64,000 bases of DNA, from assembly GCF_002215215.1 (NCBI RefSeq), contig NZ_CP018632.1, forward strand, positions 6,630,501 to 6,694,500. The letters are read 5' to 3'. Made by a program: the position numbers and the translations under genes. A model generated the notes under the pieces. The model worked only from the letters and a program-made list of their open reading frames with translations. It made no database searches and was not told where the DNA came from. This DNA is from Granulosicoccus antarcticus IMCC3135 (GTDB taxonomy: Bacteria; Pseudomonadota; Gammaproteobacteria; Granulosicoccales; Granulosicoccaceae). Below, one piece after another: positions 36,631 through 47,774 of the stretch; positions within the stretch are counted from its first letter, which is position 1; every line of letters begins with the position of its first letter.

Positions 36631-38095
36631 GTCCAGCATCCTCGCTTTCAGACTTGGGCTTGCCATCGAAGTGCTTTGGCAGACTCAGGGCCAGACCACC
36701 AACATTACCAGCCCCCAGAGTGAGAACGATATCTCCATCCTGAATGATTCGCTCCAGTGCAAGCGGGGCATCGTTGATGTTCTCGACAAAAATAGGCTCT
36801 ACCGCACCGCGATTGCGAATAGCACGAGCCAGAGCCCGACCATCAGCACCCGTGATGTGCTCTTCACCGGCGGCATACACTTCGCTGAGTATCAGTACGT
36901 CAGTCAACGACAAGCTTTCCGCAAAATCTTCAAACAGATCACGTGTACGGGTATAACGATGTGGCTGGAAGATCACCACCATGCGTCGTTCCGGCCAGCC
37001 ACCACGAATAGCTTTCAAGGTTGCAGCCACCTCTGTTGGATGATGCCCATAATCATCCAGCAACTCAGCAGAACCTCCTTCAAAGTGCAACAAGCCGTGC
37101 GACTGTGCACGTCTGCCCACACCTGCAAATCGTGCCAGGGCGCGCTTGCTGGACTTGACTGAGACACCCACTTCCAGGGCCACAGTAATGGCAGCCAGAG
37201 CATTCAGAACATTGTGCCTGCCCGGCATGTTGAGAACGATGTCCCGAATTTCACTACTGACATCCCCGCCATCATCGATACGCACATCGAAGTACATTCG
37301 CATGCCTTCCTGACGTACGTTGGTCGCCTGTACATTGGCCGAGTCATCAAAGCCGTAGGTTCGCACGGGCCGACCGACGCGTGGCAGTACATCGCGGATG
37401 TGTTCATCGTCAATGCAGACGATGGCCAGACCATAGAAAGGCAGGTGACGCAGGAAGTCCACAAATGTCTGCTTGAGCTTTTCGAAATCGCCATCGTAAG
37501 TCGACAGATGGTCTGCATCGATATTCGTTACGATCGAAATCACAGGTTGCAGATAGAGAAAAGAGGCGTCGCTCTCATCCGCTTCTGCCACCAGCCATTC
37601 GGACTGTCCCAGGTAGGCATTGGCCGAAGAACTGTTGAGCCTGCCACCAATGACATAGGTCGGATCCAGACCACCCTCGGTCAGCAAGCTGGCAACCAGA
37701 CTGGTGGTCGTTGTCTTGCCATGAGTACCGGCAACAGCGATGCCTTGCTGGAATCGCATCAGCTCTGCCAGCATTTCTGCACGACGTACAACGGGTATGC
37801 GCATCTCGCGCGCCTTGACCAATTCAGGGTTGTCTTGCGGGACAGCCGTCGAGATGACAACGACATCCGCATCCTCGACATGCTGGGCAAGATGTCCCTG
37901 CTTGACCTCAATACCCAGGCCCTGTAATCGTTGAGTCAAGGCATTGCTGCCCAGATCAGAGCCACTCACGTGAAAACCCAGATGGTGCATGACTTCGGCA
38001 ATACCGCCCATGCCCACGCCACCGATACCGATGAAATGCATGGTTCGAACTCGCCGCATCTGGCTTTTTACAACTGGTGCGATATCCACAACCAT
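36623..38095 (-). CDS. murC: UDP-N-acetylmuramate--L-alanine ligase
   Basis: MurC, 490 residues, adds the first amino acid of the peptidoglycan stem peptide. N-terminal Rossmann motif [19 protein letters not shown]-binding [13 protein letters not shown], and central [10 protein letters not shown] are visible, with the family's [10 protein letters not shown] near residue 340. The start codon overlaps the murG stop by one base (TAATG). Confidence 0.97.
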   Translation of the reverse strand: MVVDIAPVVKSQMRRVRTMHFIGIGGVGMGGIAEVMHHLGFHVSGSDLGSNALTQRLQGLGIEVKQGHLAQHVEDADVVVISTAVPQDNPELVKAREMRIPVVRRAEMLAELMRFQQGIAVAGTHGKTTTTSLVASLLTEGGLDPTYVIGGRLNSSSANAYLGQSEWLVAEADESDASFLYLQPVISIVTNIDADHLSTYDGDFEKLKQTFVDFLRHLPFYGLAIVCIDDEHIRDVLPRVGRPVRTYGFDDSANVQATNVRQEGMRMYFDVRIDDGGDVSSEIRDIVLNMPGRHNVLNALAAITVALEVGVSVKSSKRALARFAGVGRRAQSHGLLHFEGGSAELLDDYGHHPTEVAATLKAIRGGWPERRMVVIFQPHRYTRTRDLFEDFAESLSLTDVLILSEVYAAGEEHITGADGRALARAIRNRGAVEPIFVENINDAPLALERIIQDGDIVLTLGAGNVGGLALSLPKHFDGKPKSESEDAGHG

Positions 38096-39183
38096 TAACG
38101 TGACACCTCTAGGAGTGCTTCAGCGACCACTTCAGCGGCCTTTGGTACGAAACAGCGCCGGGCAGCTTCGCTCATTGACTTCAGACGCTTGCGATCATCA
38201 GCCAGCTGTACCAGTTCGGCCGCCAGAGAATCTGCATTCAGCGAATTTTGCGGCATCAGTACGGCCGCACCGGATTCTGCCAGTTGTTCGGCATTGCGTG
38301 TTTGATGATCATCAACGGCAAACGGAAACGGGACCAGAATAGAAGGGACACCCAAGGCACCCAGCTCGGTCACGGTCATGGCGCCACTGCGGCAGATCAC
38401 AACATCGGCATGCTGATAAGCAGCAGCCATGTCATCGATGAATTCGCATACTTCATAGTGTGACAAGTCATTTTCAGGTTGGATAGCCTGATAGCGCTGT
38501 CGCACCAGATCCCCTTCCACAGAGCCTGACTGATGGACGATCTGCACAGACATTTCCAGCTGTGCCGCCGCCGCTGGCACCACCTCATTCAAGGCGCGAG
38601 CACCGCGACTGCCGCCGACCACCAGAATGCGTAATGGCCGCGAAGGGTCGAGCTCGACAATACGTGGACTGGCTGCCAGCAAGGCAATATCTGCACGCAC
38701 CGGATTACCGACCACTTTCAATCGAGTCGAGGATTTGAACGTATCAGGCCATGCCGCAAAGACACGCCGTGCCCGGGAACTGAGCCAGCGATTGGTCATG
38801 CCAGCAACCGCATTCTGTTCATGCAGCACCAGTGGCTTGCCCAGCAACAATGCGGCAATACCCACAGGACCAGAAACAAAGCCGCCCATGCCCAGCACCG
38901 CACGCGGCTTCAGGGAATGCATCAGTCGAATACATTGCAGGCAGGCCCGCAGAAGCTTCAAAGGTCCTACCAGAGTCTGCAGTAAATTCTTGCCTCGCAA
39001 GCCGGCAACATTGATCCAGCGGATCTCGATACCGGCAGCTGGCACCAGTCGAGCTTCAAGGCCAGCATGAGTACCCAACCAGATGACCGGAACATCACCC
39101 TGCCTCAACACTTCAGCAACTGCCAGCGCAGGAATCACATGACCCCCCGTGCCTCCCGCTGCAACCAATACCGGTCGTGTCAC
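38095..39183 (-). CDS. murG: Lipid II synthase MurG
   Basis: GT28 transferase of 362 residues that adds GlcNAc to lipid I at the inner membrane face. The N-terminal glycine loop [17 protein letters not shown], the second loop [16 protein letters not shown] and the UDP-binding [20 protein letters not shown] are present. The GTG at 39183 overlaps the ftsW stop (GTGA); the frame is open upstream into ftsW but the family starts here. Confidence 0.96.
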   Translation of the reverse strand: MTRPVLVAAGGTGGHVIPALAVAEVLRQGDVPVIWLGTHAGLEARLVPAAGIEIRWINVAGLRGKNLLQTLVGPLKLLRACLQCIRLMHSLKPRAVLGMGGFVSGPVGIAALLLGKPLVLHEQNAVAGMTNRWLSSRARRVFAAWPDTFKSSTRLKVVGNPVRADIALLAASPRIVELDPSRPLRILVVGGSRGARALNEVVPAAAAQLEMSVQIVHQSGSVEGDLVRQRYQAIQPENDLSHYEVCEFIDDMAAAYQHADVVICRSGAMTVTELGALGVPSILVPFPFAVDDHQTRNAEQLAESGAAVLMPQNSLNADSLAAELVQLADDRKRLKSMSEAARRCFVPKAAEVVAEALLEVSR

Positions 39184-40421
39184 GAAACACCTCCGGAGGG
39201 AGATCGCTGGTGACCGCGTAGCGTCAGATTGGCATTCTGCCGAAGCTCCCACTCGACTCGTAGCAACAGACCAAAAGCGACGATGAAGACCACCGCACTA
39301 CTGCCGCCGTAACTCATCAATGGCAAGGTAATCCCCTTGGTAGGCAAAAGCCCCAGGTTGACACCAATATTGATGAACGACTGCAATCCGATCCACGAAC
39401 CGATACCCAGAGCCAGAAAGCCTGCAAAACGATTACCCTGCTCATCGGCGATCTTCGCCAGGCGAAAACAACGCCAGACAATGAAGCAGTAGAGCAGAAT
39501 CAGGCCAAGTGCTCCCAACAAACCCAGCTCTTCGCTCAAAACGGCAAACAGAAAATCGGTGTGCGGCTCGGGCAGATAATCCAGCTTCTGAATACTGTTG
39601 CCAAAGCCGACGCCGGTCAAACCGCCGGTGCCGATGGCAATCAGGGATTGGCTCAACTGATAGCCAGAGCCATAAACCATTTCCGGCGAGAATGGCTCTG
39701 TAAAACTGAGGAAACGCGCCAGACGATAAGGGGAGCTCAGAATCAGCATGGAGGCCACACCAGCCAAGGCTGCAATGATGGCAAGAAACTGGCTGAACCG
39801 TACACCGGCTACCAGAATCATGATGATGGAGGTTGAAACAATGACAACCGATGCGCCAAAATCCGGCTCAAGCAATAACAGGCCACTGGCAAAACAGATC
39901 AGCAGCAAGGGTCGGAAAAAACCGCCAAAAGTTGTTTGTACCAGATAGCCACGCCTGACCAGATAGCCGGCCAGATAAACAATCACGAATAGCTTCACTG
40001 TCTCGGATACCTGCACAGTGAACACACCCAGATCAATCCAGCGACGGGCCCCGTTGACCTGCTTGCCAATGCCCGGCACCAGTACCAGCACCAGACAGCA
40101 TAAGGAAAGAATAATCAGGTGCGGCCCATAGCGCTCCCATACAACCAGAGGCAGACGAAACACCAGGACACCGGCAACACAGCCGACACCCAGAAACAGC
40201 AGCTGACGGATGACAAAGTAGAACGGCGTGCCATAGTCCTCTTCTGCCAACGGCATTGAGGCAGAAGCAATCATCAGAGCGCCGAACATACCCAGGGCGA
40301 AGATGGCAATCAGCAGAGCATGATCAGCAATGCGGAAGTGATCAGCTTGCCGAGGTGGCTCAGTCATCGGCCCACCCGCCAGGACCCGGCCTGTTGCTCT
40401 GCGTGAAACCAGCGAACTCAT
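39180..40421 (-). CDS. ftsW: Septal peptidoglycan polymerase FtsW
   Basis: SEDS-family glycosyltransferase of 413 residues and about ten membrane helices, the partner of FtsI. Family motifs include GKQVNGARRWIDLG, LEPDFGASVVI, HTDFLFAVLSEELG and LPLMSYGGSS. It overlaps the murD stop as ATGA. The first 30 residues (MSSLVSRRATGRVLAGGPMTEPP) are a cytoplasmic tail; an internal ATG at residue 19 is an alternative start. Confidence 0.96.
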   Translation of the reverse strand: MSSLVSRRATGRVLAGGPMTEPPRQADHFRIADHALLIAIFALGMFGALMIASASMPLAEEDYGTPFYFVIRQLLFLGVGCVAGVLVFRLPLVVWERYGPHLIILSLCCLVLVLVPGIGKQVNGARRWIDLGVFTVQVSETVKLFVIVYLAGYLVRRGYLVQTTFGGFFRPLLLICFASGLLLLEPDFGASVVIVSTSIIMILVAGVRFSQFLAIIAALAGVASMLILSSPYRLARFLSFTEPFSPEMVYGSGYQLSQSLIAIGTGGLTGVGFGNSIQKLDYLPEPHTDFLFAVLSEELGLLGALGLILLYCFIVWRCFRLAKIADEQGNRFAGFLALGIGSWIGLQSFINIGVNLGLLPTKGITLPLMSYGGSSAVVFIVAFGLLLRVEWELRQNANLTLRGHQRSPSGGVS

Positions 40422-41755
40422 GCGGCCAGCACCTGCTCGAGCGCCTGTGCGAACTGCACACCACGATCCTCGAAGTTACGAAACATGTCAAAACTGGAAC
40501 AGGCTGGTGACAACAGAACCACATCGCCTGCCTGGGCATGCTCCCGAGCCAGCGTGACTGCCTCGAACAGAGTCTCGGCCTCTACCGTCGGCGCAGCCCC
40601 TGAGAGCTGCTCCATGATTCTGCCGCGATCACGACCAATCAGAACCAGGGCCCGTACATGTTCCTGCACAACAGCACGCAGTGGCGTGAAATCGGCATCT
40701 TTTGAAATACCACCAGCGATCAGAATCACAGGACCAGGCATGGCCTTGATGGCCGTGATACAGGCATCGACATTGGTGCCTTTGGAATCGTTGTACCAGC
40801 GCACACCGTTGTCTTCACTCAGAAACTCTGTGCGATGTGGCAAGCCTGCAAAACCTGAAAGACCTGCCTGCAATGCCGGAAACGGAATCGCCAGAGGCTC
40901 GATCAGCGCCAGCACTGCCAGTGCATTAGCCGCGTTGTGATCACCCGGCACCGACAACTCGCCTTGTAGCATCAAGGCATACTGATCATCACACAGCCAG
41001 CTAAGCTGCTGTTTGAGGGTGCGATGCCAGCGCGATGATCCGGCTGATTCCATCGACAATGTGAAGTAATCACAGGGAGCGTCCGTTGCCTCGGGCCAGG
41101 TTCGCTTATCGTCGTGATTGGCGACACAATGCGAGGCGCCATTGAAAATGGTGCGCTTCACTGATGCGTAATGCTCAATGTCATCGTAACGATCAAGATG
41201 GTCATCACTGATATTGAGTACCGTTGCCGATAGTGGTTTCAGAGAACGGGTCGATTCCAGCTGATAACTGGAGAGCTCCAGCACGATGACGTCAGGCTTG
41301 GCATCAAGGCTATCCAGTGCCGGTTTGCCGATATTGCCGCAGGCAACCGCATCAATGCCCACACTTTTCAAAACATGGGCAACCCAACTGACGACACTGC
41401 TCTTGCCGTTTGAGCCGGTGACCGCAATGACAGGAATGTCGACCACTCCGGCAAACAATTCGATATCACCGATTACATCGACACCGGCGGCCAATGCCGC
41501 CTGCACGGCCGGATGTGCGCGCGGCACTCCGGGGCTGAGAATCAGCAGTTCATATTCTGCGAACACCGATACGTCGAAATGCGTATGTACCCGGCAGCCC
41601 AGACTGATCCCCAGGGTTGTTGCCGTCGTCTCATCACATTGATCAGCGACATCGAAAGTCACTTTATAGCGTGCCAGAAAGCGGGCAACAGAGGCACCTG
41701 TCACGCCGTAACCGACTATCAGAATTCGCTTGCCCAGTAAGTTGTGCGGATGCAT
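40418..41755 (-). CDS. murD: UDP-N-acetylmuramoylalanine--D-glutamate ligase
   Basis: MurD, 445 residues. Rossmann-like start (RILIVGYGVTGASVARFLA), ATP loop [31 protein letters not shown], and YNDSKGTNVDA with the catalytic Lys. It adds D-Glu to the precursor. Start and stop overlap mraY (TGATG) and ftsW (ATGA). Confidence 0.97.
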   Translation of the reverse strand: MHPHNLLGKRILIVGYGVTGASVARFLARYKVTFDVADQCDETTATTLGISLGCRVHTHFDVSVFAEYELLILSPGVPRAHPAVQAALAAGVDVIGDIELFAGVVDIPVIAVTGSNGKSSVVSWVAHVLKSVGIDAVACGNIGKPALDSLDAKPDVIVLELSSYQLESTRSLKPLSATVLNISDDHLDRYDDIEHYASVKRTIFNGASHCVANHDDKRTWPEATDAPCDYFTLSMESAGSSRWHRTLKQQLSWLCDDQYALMLQGELSVPGDHNAANALAVLALIEPLAIPFPALQAGLSGFAGLPHRTEFLSEDNGVRWYNDSKGTNVDACITAIKAMPGPVILIAGGISKDADFTPLRAVVQEHVRALVLIGRDRGRIMEQLSGAAPTVEAETLFEAVTLAREHAQAGDVVLLSPACSSFDMFRNFEDRGVQFAQALEQVLAA

Positions 41756-42837
41756 CAGCGTATCTTCAAGGTCGACAGACCCACCAGCACAAGAATGACG
41801 GTGATGATCCAGAAACGCACGATGATGCGCGGCTCGGGCCAGCCTTTGAGTTCAAAATGGTGATGAATGGGCGCCATGCGAAAGATGCGCTTGCCGGTCA
41901 TCTTGTATGAACCCACTTGCAGGATTACAGACACCGCTTCCATGACAAAAATGCCGCCCATGATGAACAACAAGAACTCCTGACGCACCATGATGGCAAC
42001 GACACCCAGTGCTGCACCAATACTCAGAGCACCGACATCGCCCATGAAAACCTGCGCAGGATAGGTGTTGAACCACAGAAAACCAAGCCCGGCACCCACC
42101 AGAGAACTGCAGAATACGGTCAGTTCACCAGCGCCCTTTATATTGGGTATGCCCAGATAATCGGCAAAGACAGCGTGCCCGGTCAGATAGGCAATCAGGC
42201 CCAGACCCGCCGCCACCATGACCGAAGGCAGAATAGCCAGTCCATCCAGACCATCCGTCAGATTGACCGCGTTGCTGCTACCGACGATGACCAGAAAACC
42301 GAAAGGTATGAACAACCATCCAAGGTAGAAAGCCACGTCCTTGAAAAACGGAAAGGTCAGTTCGAATTCAACACGTTCAACAGCACTAAAATAAAGAATC
42401 AGGATCGCCAGACCTGCCACAACGGTCTGCCACAGAAGCTTCTCGCGAGCGGTGAGGCCCTTCGAGTTGGACAACACCACCTTGCGATAATCATCTACCC
42501 AGCCAATGGCACCGAATCCGATCGTCACGAACAAGACAACCCAGACCTGTCGCACAGCCAGATCTGACCATAACAAGGTACTCAAGGTAACCGCCATGAT
42601 GATCATGGCTCCACCCATGGTCGGGGTGCCCGCCTTGATCAAATGTGTCTGCGGACCATCACTGCGAACTGATTGCCCAATTTTGGCAGCAGCCAGCCAG
42701 CGTATCAAACCGGGACCGACAAGCAGGCAAATGACCAGAGCCGTCAATGCTGAAAATACGGCACGCAGGGTAATGTACTGGATGACGTCGAAACCGGGAT
42801 CCAGAGCGGAGAGCCATTCTCCGATAAGCAGCATCAT
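41755..42837 (-). CDS. mraY: Phospho-N-acetylmuramoyl-pentapeptide transferase
   Basis: MraY, 360 residues with ten membrane helices, makes lipid I on undecaprenyl phosphate. Motifs: [18 protein letters not shown] (catalytic Asp pair), [13 protein letters not shown] and [11 protein letters not shown]. The start overlaps the murF stop as ATGA; a second ATG is the next codon. Confidence 0.97.
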   Translation of the reverse strand: MMLLIGEWLSALDPGFDVIQYITLRAVFSALTALVICLLVGPGLIRWLAAAKIGQSVRSDGPQTHLIKAGTPTMGGAMIIMAVTLSTLLWSDLAVRQVWVVLFVTIGFGAIGWVDDYRKVVLSNSKGLTAREKLLWQTVVAGLAILILYFSAVERVEFELTFPFFKDVAFYLGWLFIPFGFLVIVGSSNAVNLTDGLDGLAILPSVMVAAGLGLIAYLTGHAVFADYLGIPNIKGAGELTVFCSSLVGAGLGFLWFNTYPAQVFMGDVGALSIGAALGVVAIMVRQEFLLFIMGGIFVMEAVSVILQVGSYKMTGKRIFRMAPIHHHFELKGWPEPRIIVRFWIITVILVLVGLSTLKIR

Positions 42838-44243
42838 GCTGATACTTCCCCGACGGTTGTACTGGATGAGCGCGTCGGCAACATCAGAGCTTTAACTACT
42901 CGCTCCATGCGTGCGCTGCGTGATCCCTTGACCAGCACCGTCATATCGGCAGTCATCTGATCCTTGATGGCCGCTATCAGCTCTTCCTGATCGGTGAAGT
43001 GATGAACCTCGGCAGCGCTCTTGTCATTGAATGCCTTCTGTGCAAATGAAGAAAGAGGACCCACTGTCCACAACTCATCCACACCACACTGCCGGGCATA
43101 CTCACCCAGCTTGGTGTGCAGGGCTTCCGCGTCCACGCCCAGCTCAGCCATATCACCCAACACCAGATGACGAGTGCCTTCGTAGCGCGCCAACACATCC
43201 ACAGCCTGTCGAGCCGAGTCCGGGTTTGCGTTATAGCTGTCATCAATCAGCTTGGCACCGTTCAAGCCGGGCTTCTTCTCCAGCCGACCGGGAACGGCTC
43301 GAACATTCTCCAGACCAAGAATAATGCTGTCCATCTGCACATCCAGACATTGAACGGCAGCAACTGCCGCCAGCGCGTTCATCTGATTGTGCTCACCACT
43401 GAGCTGGAAATGAGGTGCGATGACCTGCCCCATGGTCTTGATTTTGAGTCCCGCTCCAGGCACCCCTTGCACATCGGCACCCGGGTTTTGCCCAAAGTCA
43501 CGAACGTGGCAATGAGAGGCTGCCTTGAACATCTGATCGGCAAACTGATCATCGGCATTGATAACGGCATAGCCGTGCTCTGACAATCCTGCGTAAATCT
43601 CTGACTTTGCGTTGGCAATGCCCTCGATGCTACCAAAGCCTTCCAGATGCGCCTCACCAATCTTGGTGATAACCGCCACATCCGGTTGAGCGATATTGAC
43701 CAGTCGTGCAATCTCTCCAGCATGGTTGGCACCCATTTCGATAACCGCGTAGTCGTGCTCTTCACGCATTTCGAGCAATGTCAGCGGCACGCCGATTTCA
43801 TTGTTCAGATTTCCGTGCGTCGCCAATACTGGACCAATCTGACGCAAGATGGTGGCGATGATTTCCTTTACGGTCGTTTTACCATTACTGCCGGTCACGG
43901 CAACCAGAGGAATTTCGAAAGCCTGTGCCCAGTAGCGTGCCAGCTGACCCAGAGCCACCTGTGTATTGACAACCCGAAGCTGAGGCACTGAGGTTTGAAC
44001 ATCTTCATGCACCAGAACAGCAGCGGCGCCAGCTTTTATGGCAGCAGAAATGAACTCATGGCCATTGAAGCGCGTGCCCTGAATAGCGATATACAGATCA
44101 CCGGCTTTAAGGGTTCGGGTATCAATGCTGACACCGGTAAATTCAACATCCGCTGGCGCAGCTTGCGACTCACCGGTGGTTGCTGCCAGCAACGTTGCTT
44201 GTAAAGGATGGACACACTCGCCCACTGTCAGTAAAAAACTCAA
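42834..44243 (-). CDS. murF: UDP-N-acetylmuramoyl-tripeptide--D-alanyl-D-alanine ligase
   Basis: MurF, 469 residues, adds the D-Ala-D-Ala made by Ddl. ATP loop [27 protein letters not shown], and [16 protein letters not shown] are characteristic. The N-terminal substrate domain has [20 protein letters not shown]. It overlaps murE and mraY by four bases each (ATGA). Confidence 0.97.
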   Translation of the reverse strand: MSFLLTVGECVHPLQATLLAATTGESQAAPADVEFTGVSIDTRTLKAGDLYIAIQGTRFNGHEFISAAIKAGAAAVLVHEDVQTSVPQLRVVNTQVALGQLARYWAQAFEIPLVAVTGSNGKTTVKEIIATILRQIGPVLATHGNLNNEIGVPLTLLEMREEHDYAVIEMGANHAGEIARLVNIAQPDVAVITKIGEAHLEGFGSIEGIANAKSEIYAGLSEHGYAVINADDQFADQMFKAASHCHVRDFGQNPGADVQGVPGAGLKIKTMGQVIAPHFQLSGEHNQMNALAAVAAVQCLDVQMDSIILGLENVRAVPGRLEKKPGLNGAKLIDDSYNANPDSARQAVDVLARYEGTRHLVLGDMAELGVDAEALHTKLGEYARQCGVDELWTVGPLSSFAQKAFNDKSAAEVHHFTDQEELIAAIKDQMTADMTVLVKGSRSARMERVVKALMLPTRSSSTTVGEVSA

Positions 44244-45760
44244 GACACTCGCTCCAGTGCAGCCTGCACTTCAACTCTGTCACTGAAGGGATACCGGGTT
44301 GTGCCGATGATCTGATAATCCTCGTGCCCTTTACCGGCGACCAGAACCAGATCGTCAGCAGCCGCCTGACTAATGGCATATTCAATTGCTTTTGCACGCT
44401 CGGCAATCACGCTCACCGCTGCCGGTTGCCTGAAACCCAGTAGCGCATCGCTGATGATGTCCGCCGAACGTTCGGTGCGAGGATTGTCATCCGTCAGCAC
44501 CACATGATCGGCGGCCTCTGCTGCTGCGGCCATCGGCGCACGCTTACCCGGATCACGATCACCACCACAACCAAACACGACCCAAAGCTGTCCTTTGCAA
44601 TGAACACGTGCCGCATCAATGGCAATGCTCAGCGCTTGTGGCGTATGCGAAAAATCCACAACAACCGTCGTTGCACCCGGCTTTCCGAAACGCTCCATTC
44701 GCCCGGCAACCGGCTGGACGACGCTCAGACTGTGACGGGCCTGATTAGCAGCCACCCCACAGGCTCGCAGACTGCCGTAACAAGCCAGCAGGTTATCCAC
44801 GTTGAAACGACCCAGCAAAGGTGAACTGACTACACCACTCTCGTTACCTTCTCGCAAACAAAACTGCAAGCCGTTATCGTTGGCAATAACATCATCAGCC
44901 AGTATTCGGACCAGCTCTGTCGATGCATCGTCATCGCTGGTGGCCGTTGGAAAATAGGCAAACTGCTGCACACCTGACACACTCGTCAACAACTGCTGCC
45001 CCATGGCATCGCAGCCATTTACAACCATGGCAGATAGTCCCGGCCATGCAAACAGCTGTGCTTTTGCCTGGCGATAGGCATCAATCGTCTTGTGATAATC
45101 CAGATGATCACGACCCAGATTTGTCAGCACGGCAACATCCAGAGACAAACCGTCCAGTCGACCCTCTGCCAGACCATGAGAGGAGGCTTCAAGGGCAACG
45201 GTGGTTGCACCCTCGTCGCGCAGCCTGGCCAATATACGGCGCAGAGTCACGGCATCAGGTGTTGTCAATTCTGTCGAGTGCAAGCTGTCTCCCAACCCCC
45301 ACCCCAGAGTCCCGATATAGCCACAAGCCTGGCCCGTACTGGTCAGTGCCTGGGCTATGAAACGGCAGACCGATGTCTTGCCATCAGTACCGGTCACGGC
45401 AATCAGAGTCAGACTCTGATCTGGTGATTCGTAGAAACGCGCGGCGATCAATGCGCAGCGATTATCCAGGTCCTGAATACCAAGCACGGGAATGTTCGCT
45501 TCACGCAGCGTATTGACGATGTCGGTATATGCCTCGATCGCCTCAGGCGAACAGGCAACGCCCATCGCACCCGCAGCGATTGCCGCTTGCGCAAACTGCA
45601 TACCGTGCGTACTGGCACCACCAACGGCAAGATACAGATCGCCACTTTCAATCAATCGACTATCCAGACAGACACCAGACACCGTCTGTGTCGACAAGAC
45701 GTCGTCAGTCAGGCCTTCAAGCAACGTTGCCAGCGTCCAGTTTTCGGAGGCAATTGACAT
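44240..45760 (-). CDS. murE: UDP-N-acetylmuramoyl-tripeptide synthetase, mDAP-adding
   Basis: MurE, 506 residues. Motifs: GVCLDSRLIESGDLYLA, ATP loop VTGTDGKTSVCRFIA, LEASSHGLAEGR, and DDNPRTERS; the DNPR sequence is the meso-diaminopimelate specificity motif, in line with a Gram-negative cell wall. It overlaps the ftsI stop by one base (TGATG). Confidence 0.97.
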   Translation of the reverse strand: MSIASENWTLATLLEGLTDDVLSTQTVSGVCLDSRLIESGDLYLAVGGASTHGMQFAQAAIAAGAMGVACSPEAIEAYTDIVNTLREANIPVLGIQDLDNRCALIAARFYESPDQSLTLIAVTGTDGKTSVCRFIAQALTSTGQACGYIGTLGWGLGDSLHSTELTTPDAVTLRRILARLRDEGATTVALEASSHGLAEGRLDGLSLDVAVLTNLGRDHLDYHKTIDAYRQAKAQLFAWPGLSAMVVNGCDAMGQQLLTSVSGVQQFAYFPTATSDDDASTELVRILADDVIANDNGLQFCLREGNESGVVSSPLLGRFNVDNLLACYGSLRACGVAANQARHSLSVVQPVAGRMERFGKPGATTVVVDFSHTPQALSIAIDAARVHCKGQLWVVFGCGGDRDPGKRAPMAAAAEAADHVVLTDDNPRTERSADIISDALLGFRQPAAVSVIAERAKAIEYAISQAAADDLVLVAGKGHEDYQIIGTTRYPFSDRVEVQAALERVS

Positions 45761-47508
45761 CAGGAGCGTTCGCCCTGCTGTATGACCTGCACGGAAACCT
45801 GCTCTCTTTGTCCATCAAGATCATCGGGCTCGATACCACCCAGACGCATACCGTGTGACATCACATCGGCAAAAACCGGTGCCGCGACGGTACCGCCAAA
45901 ATGCGTACCTGCCTTGGGATCATGCACGACCACCACCGCTGCAAAGCGAGGATCGGATACCGGTGCAAAGCCTGCAAAGACGGATACGTAGCGATCTTCT
46001 GCATAGCCGCCTTCTTGTGATTTGTGCGAGGTGCCGGTTTTTCCGGCAACGCGATAGCCTGGTATATGAGCCTGCTTGCCCGATCCGTCCTCAACGACAG
46101 CCTCAAGCATGCGAACCACATCGTTGGCAATGGTCTCATCGATGACACGCTGCCCCTGAGGCACTTCAGTCTGAGCCAGGAACGATACCGGTTGCATGAC
46201 GCCACCATTAGCCAGCGTGGCATAGGCGCGCACCAGCTGCAGAGCAGTCACTGAAATGCCATACCCGAAAGAAATACTGGCCTGCTCGATGTGATGCCAC
46301 AACGAAGGATGATTGAAGTATCCAGCGACTTCACCCGGAAATTCACTACCAGGTGAACGGCCAAAGCCGAATGAATCCAGAACAGACCACATTTGCTCAG
46401 GCTCCAGCTGCCTGGCAACTCTGCTGATTCCCACGTTGCTGGACTTGGTGACAATACCTGTCAGGTCCAGCCAGCCGTTGTCCTTGCCATCGTCGCTGAT
46501 CACGTACTTGCCGATCTGGTAGCGACCCGGTGATGTATTGATAATATCGTCAGGTTTGAACTTGCCCGAATCCAGTGCCGCAGCAATGGTAAAAGGCTTC
46601 ATGGTTGAACCTGGCTCAAACACATCCGTCAACGAACGATTACGCTGCCTGCCACCTACTCTGTCAGCCAGATCGTTCGGGTTGTATGTCGGGTAGTTGG
46701 CCATGGCCATGATTTCGCCAGTCTTCACATCCATGATCACCACAGAACCGGACTCTGCATCGTTCTTGGACACTGCTTCCTGCAGGGCGCGATTGGCAAA
46801 ATATTGCAACTGCCGGTCAATGCTCAGACGTAGATCCTTGCCTGCAACGGACGGCTTGATGACATCCATGCCAGCGATCTCGCGACCATTGCGATCCTTG
46901 ATGATACGGCGCTGGCCGGTTTCACCCGACAACCAGTTGTCGTAAGCCATCTCCAGACCTTCACGGCCATTCTCGTCGATACCGGTAAAACCGATAACGT
47001 GTGAGGCCGCTCCGGCACTGGGATAATAGCGCCGGTATTCAGACATGACCTCGACGCCTTTCACGTCCAGCGCCAGCACCTTGTCTACCACTTCAGGGTC
47101 TACCTGACGCTTCAGATAGGTAAACACTCGCCCACGATCGGCATCAGTAGCAATACGCTTGACCAGCTTGGCCGCGTCCACACCCAACAACTCTGCAACC
47201 TCACGAATCCGCTCGGGCTGAGTTGCCATGTCCTTCGGATTGCCAAACAGGGAAGGAATGGGCGCACTGATGGCCAGCGGGTCGCCGTTCCTGTCCACCA
47301 GGTCACCACGACTAGCCGGGATTTCGACAGTCCGAATCTGGCGTTGCTGCCCTTGATTCAGGTAGAAGTCTTCATGAATCACCTGCACATAGACAGCGCG
47401 TGAAATCAGCGCGATGGCCAGACAGGCAAAGCCTCCCAGTACAAGGCCTCTGCGTCGTGACCAATCTGATGTCTGCGCTTTTTCCATGACTCGGTATCCG
47501 GTTGTCAT
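45760..47508 (-). CDS. ftsI: Septal transpeptidase FtsI (PBP3)
   Basis: Class B penicillin-binding protein of 582 residues. One N-terminal helix (GLVLGGFACLAIALISRAVYV), the PBP dimer domain (RGDLVDRNGDPLAIS) and the transpeptidase domain with SxxK in FEPGSTMKPF, SSN in TKSSNVGISRV and KTG in VAGKTGTSHK. It crosslinks septal peptidoglycan with FtsW. Its ATG overlaps the ftsL stop (ATGA); an ATG seven codons later is possible. Confidence 0.97.
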   Translation of the reverse strand: MTTGYRVMEKAQTSDWSRRRGLVLGGFACLAIALISRAVYVQVIHEDFYLNQGQQRQIRTVEIPASRGDLVDRNGDPLAISAPIPSLFGNPKDMATQPERIREVAELLGVDAAKLVKRIATDADRGRVFTYLKRQVDPEVVDKVLALDVKGVEVMSEYRRYYPSAGAASHVIGFTGIDENGREGLEMAYDNWLSGETGQRRIIKDRNGREIAGMDVIKPSVAGKDLRLSIDRQLQYFANRALQEAVSKNDAESGSVVIMDVKTGEIMAMANYPTYNPNDLADRVGGRQRNRSLTDVFEPGSTMKPFTIAAALDSGKFKPDDIINTSPGRYQIGKYVISDDGKDNGWLDLTGIVTKSSNVGISRVARQLEPEQMWSVLDSFGFGRSPGSEFPGEVAGYFNHPSLWHHIEQASISFGYGISVTALQLVRAYATLANGGVMQPVSFLAQTEVPQGQRVIDETIANDVVRMLEAVVEDGSGKQAHIPGYRVAGKTGTSHKSQEGGYAEDRYVSVFAGFAPVSDPRFAAVVVVHDPKAGTHFGGTVAAPVFADVMSHGMRLGGIEPDDLDGQREQVSVQVIQQGERS

Positions 47509-47774
47509 CGAACGATCATGACCGTGCCATCAAGGGCCGGAAATGCCATGTCCAGACGATCCCGAGCGGCTCTTTCAACTCGCCCATACTCGGAAAAGGT
47601 GCTTTCTTCAATCTGCAGCTGACTCCACTGGACATCCAGCGCATCAATGGTTTTCTGACTTTCGCTCACCTGTATATAGGCCTGGAGGCTCAGGTATTTC
47701 GAATACAGCAACGCCATGGCCGAGCAGAAACACAGAGCTGCAATCACCACGAATGTGAAAGACATCTTGTTCAC
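47505..47774 (-). CDS. ftsL: Cell division protein FtsL
   Basis: Small bitopic divisome protein, 89 residues. The helix SFTFVVIAALCFCSAMALLY is followed by a coiled coil (SLQAYIQVSESQKTIDALDVQWSQLQIE) and a short tail. Identification rests on size, topology and its fixed place between rsmH and ftsI, because the family is poorly conserved. The GTG start overlaps the rsmH stop (GTGA); ATG at 47765 is an alternative. Confidence 0.9.
   Translation of the reverse strand: MNKMSFTFVVIAALCFCSAMALLYSKYLSLQAYIQVSESQKTIDALDVQWSQLQIEESTFSEYGRVERAARDRLDMAFPALDGTVMIVR

Noticed and set aside
37214-37927. Plus-strand 237-codon open frame within murC.
   Set aside because: Antisense to the MurC catalytic region, no start signal.
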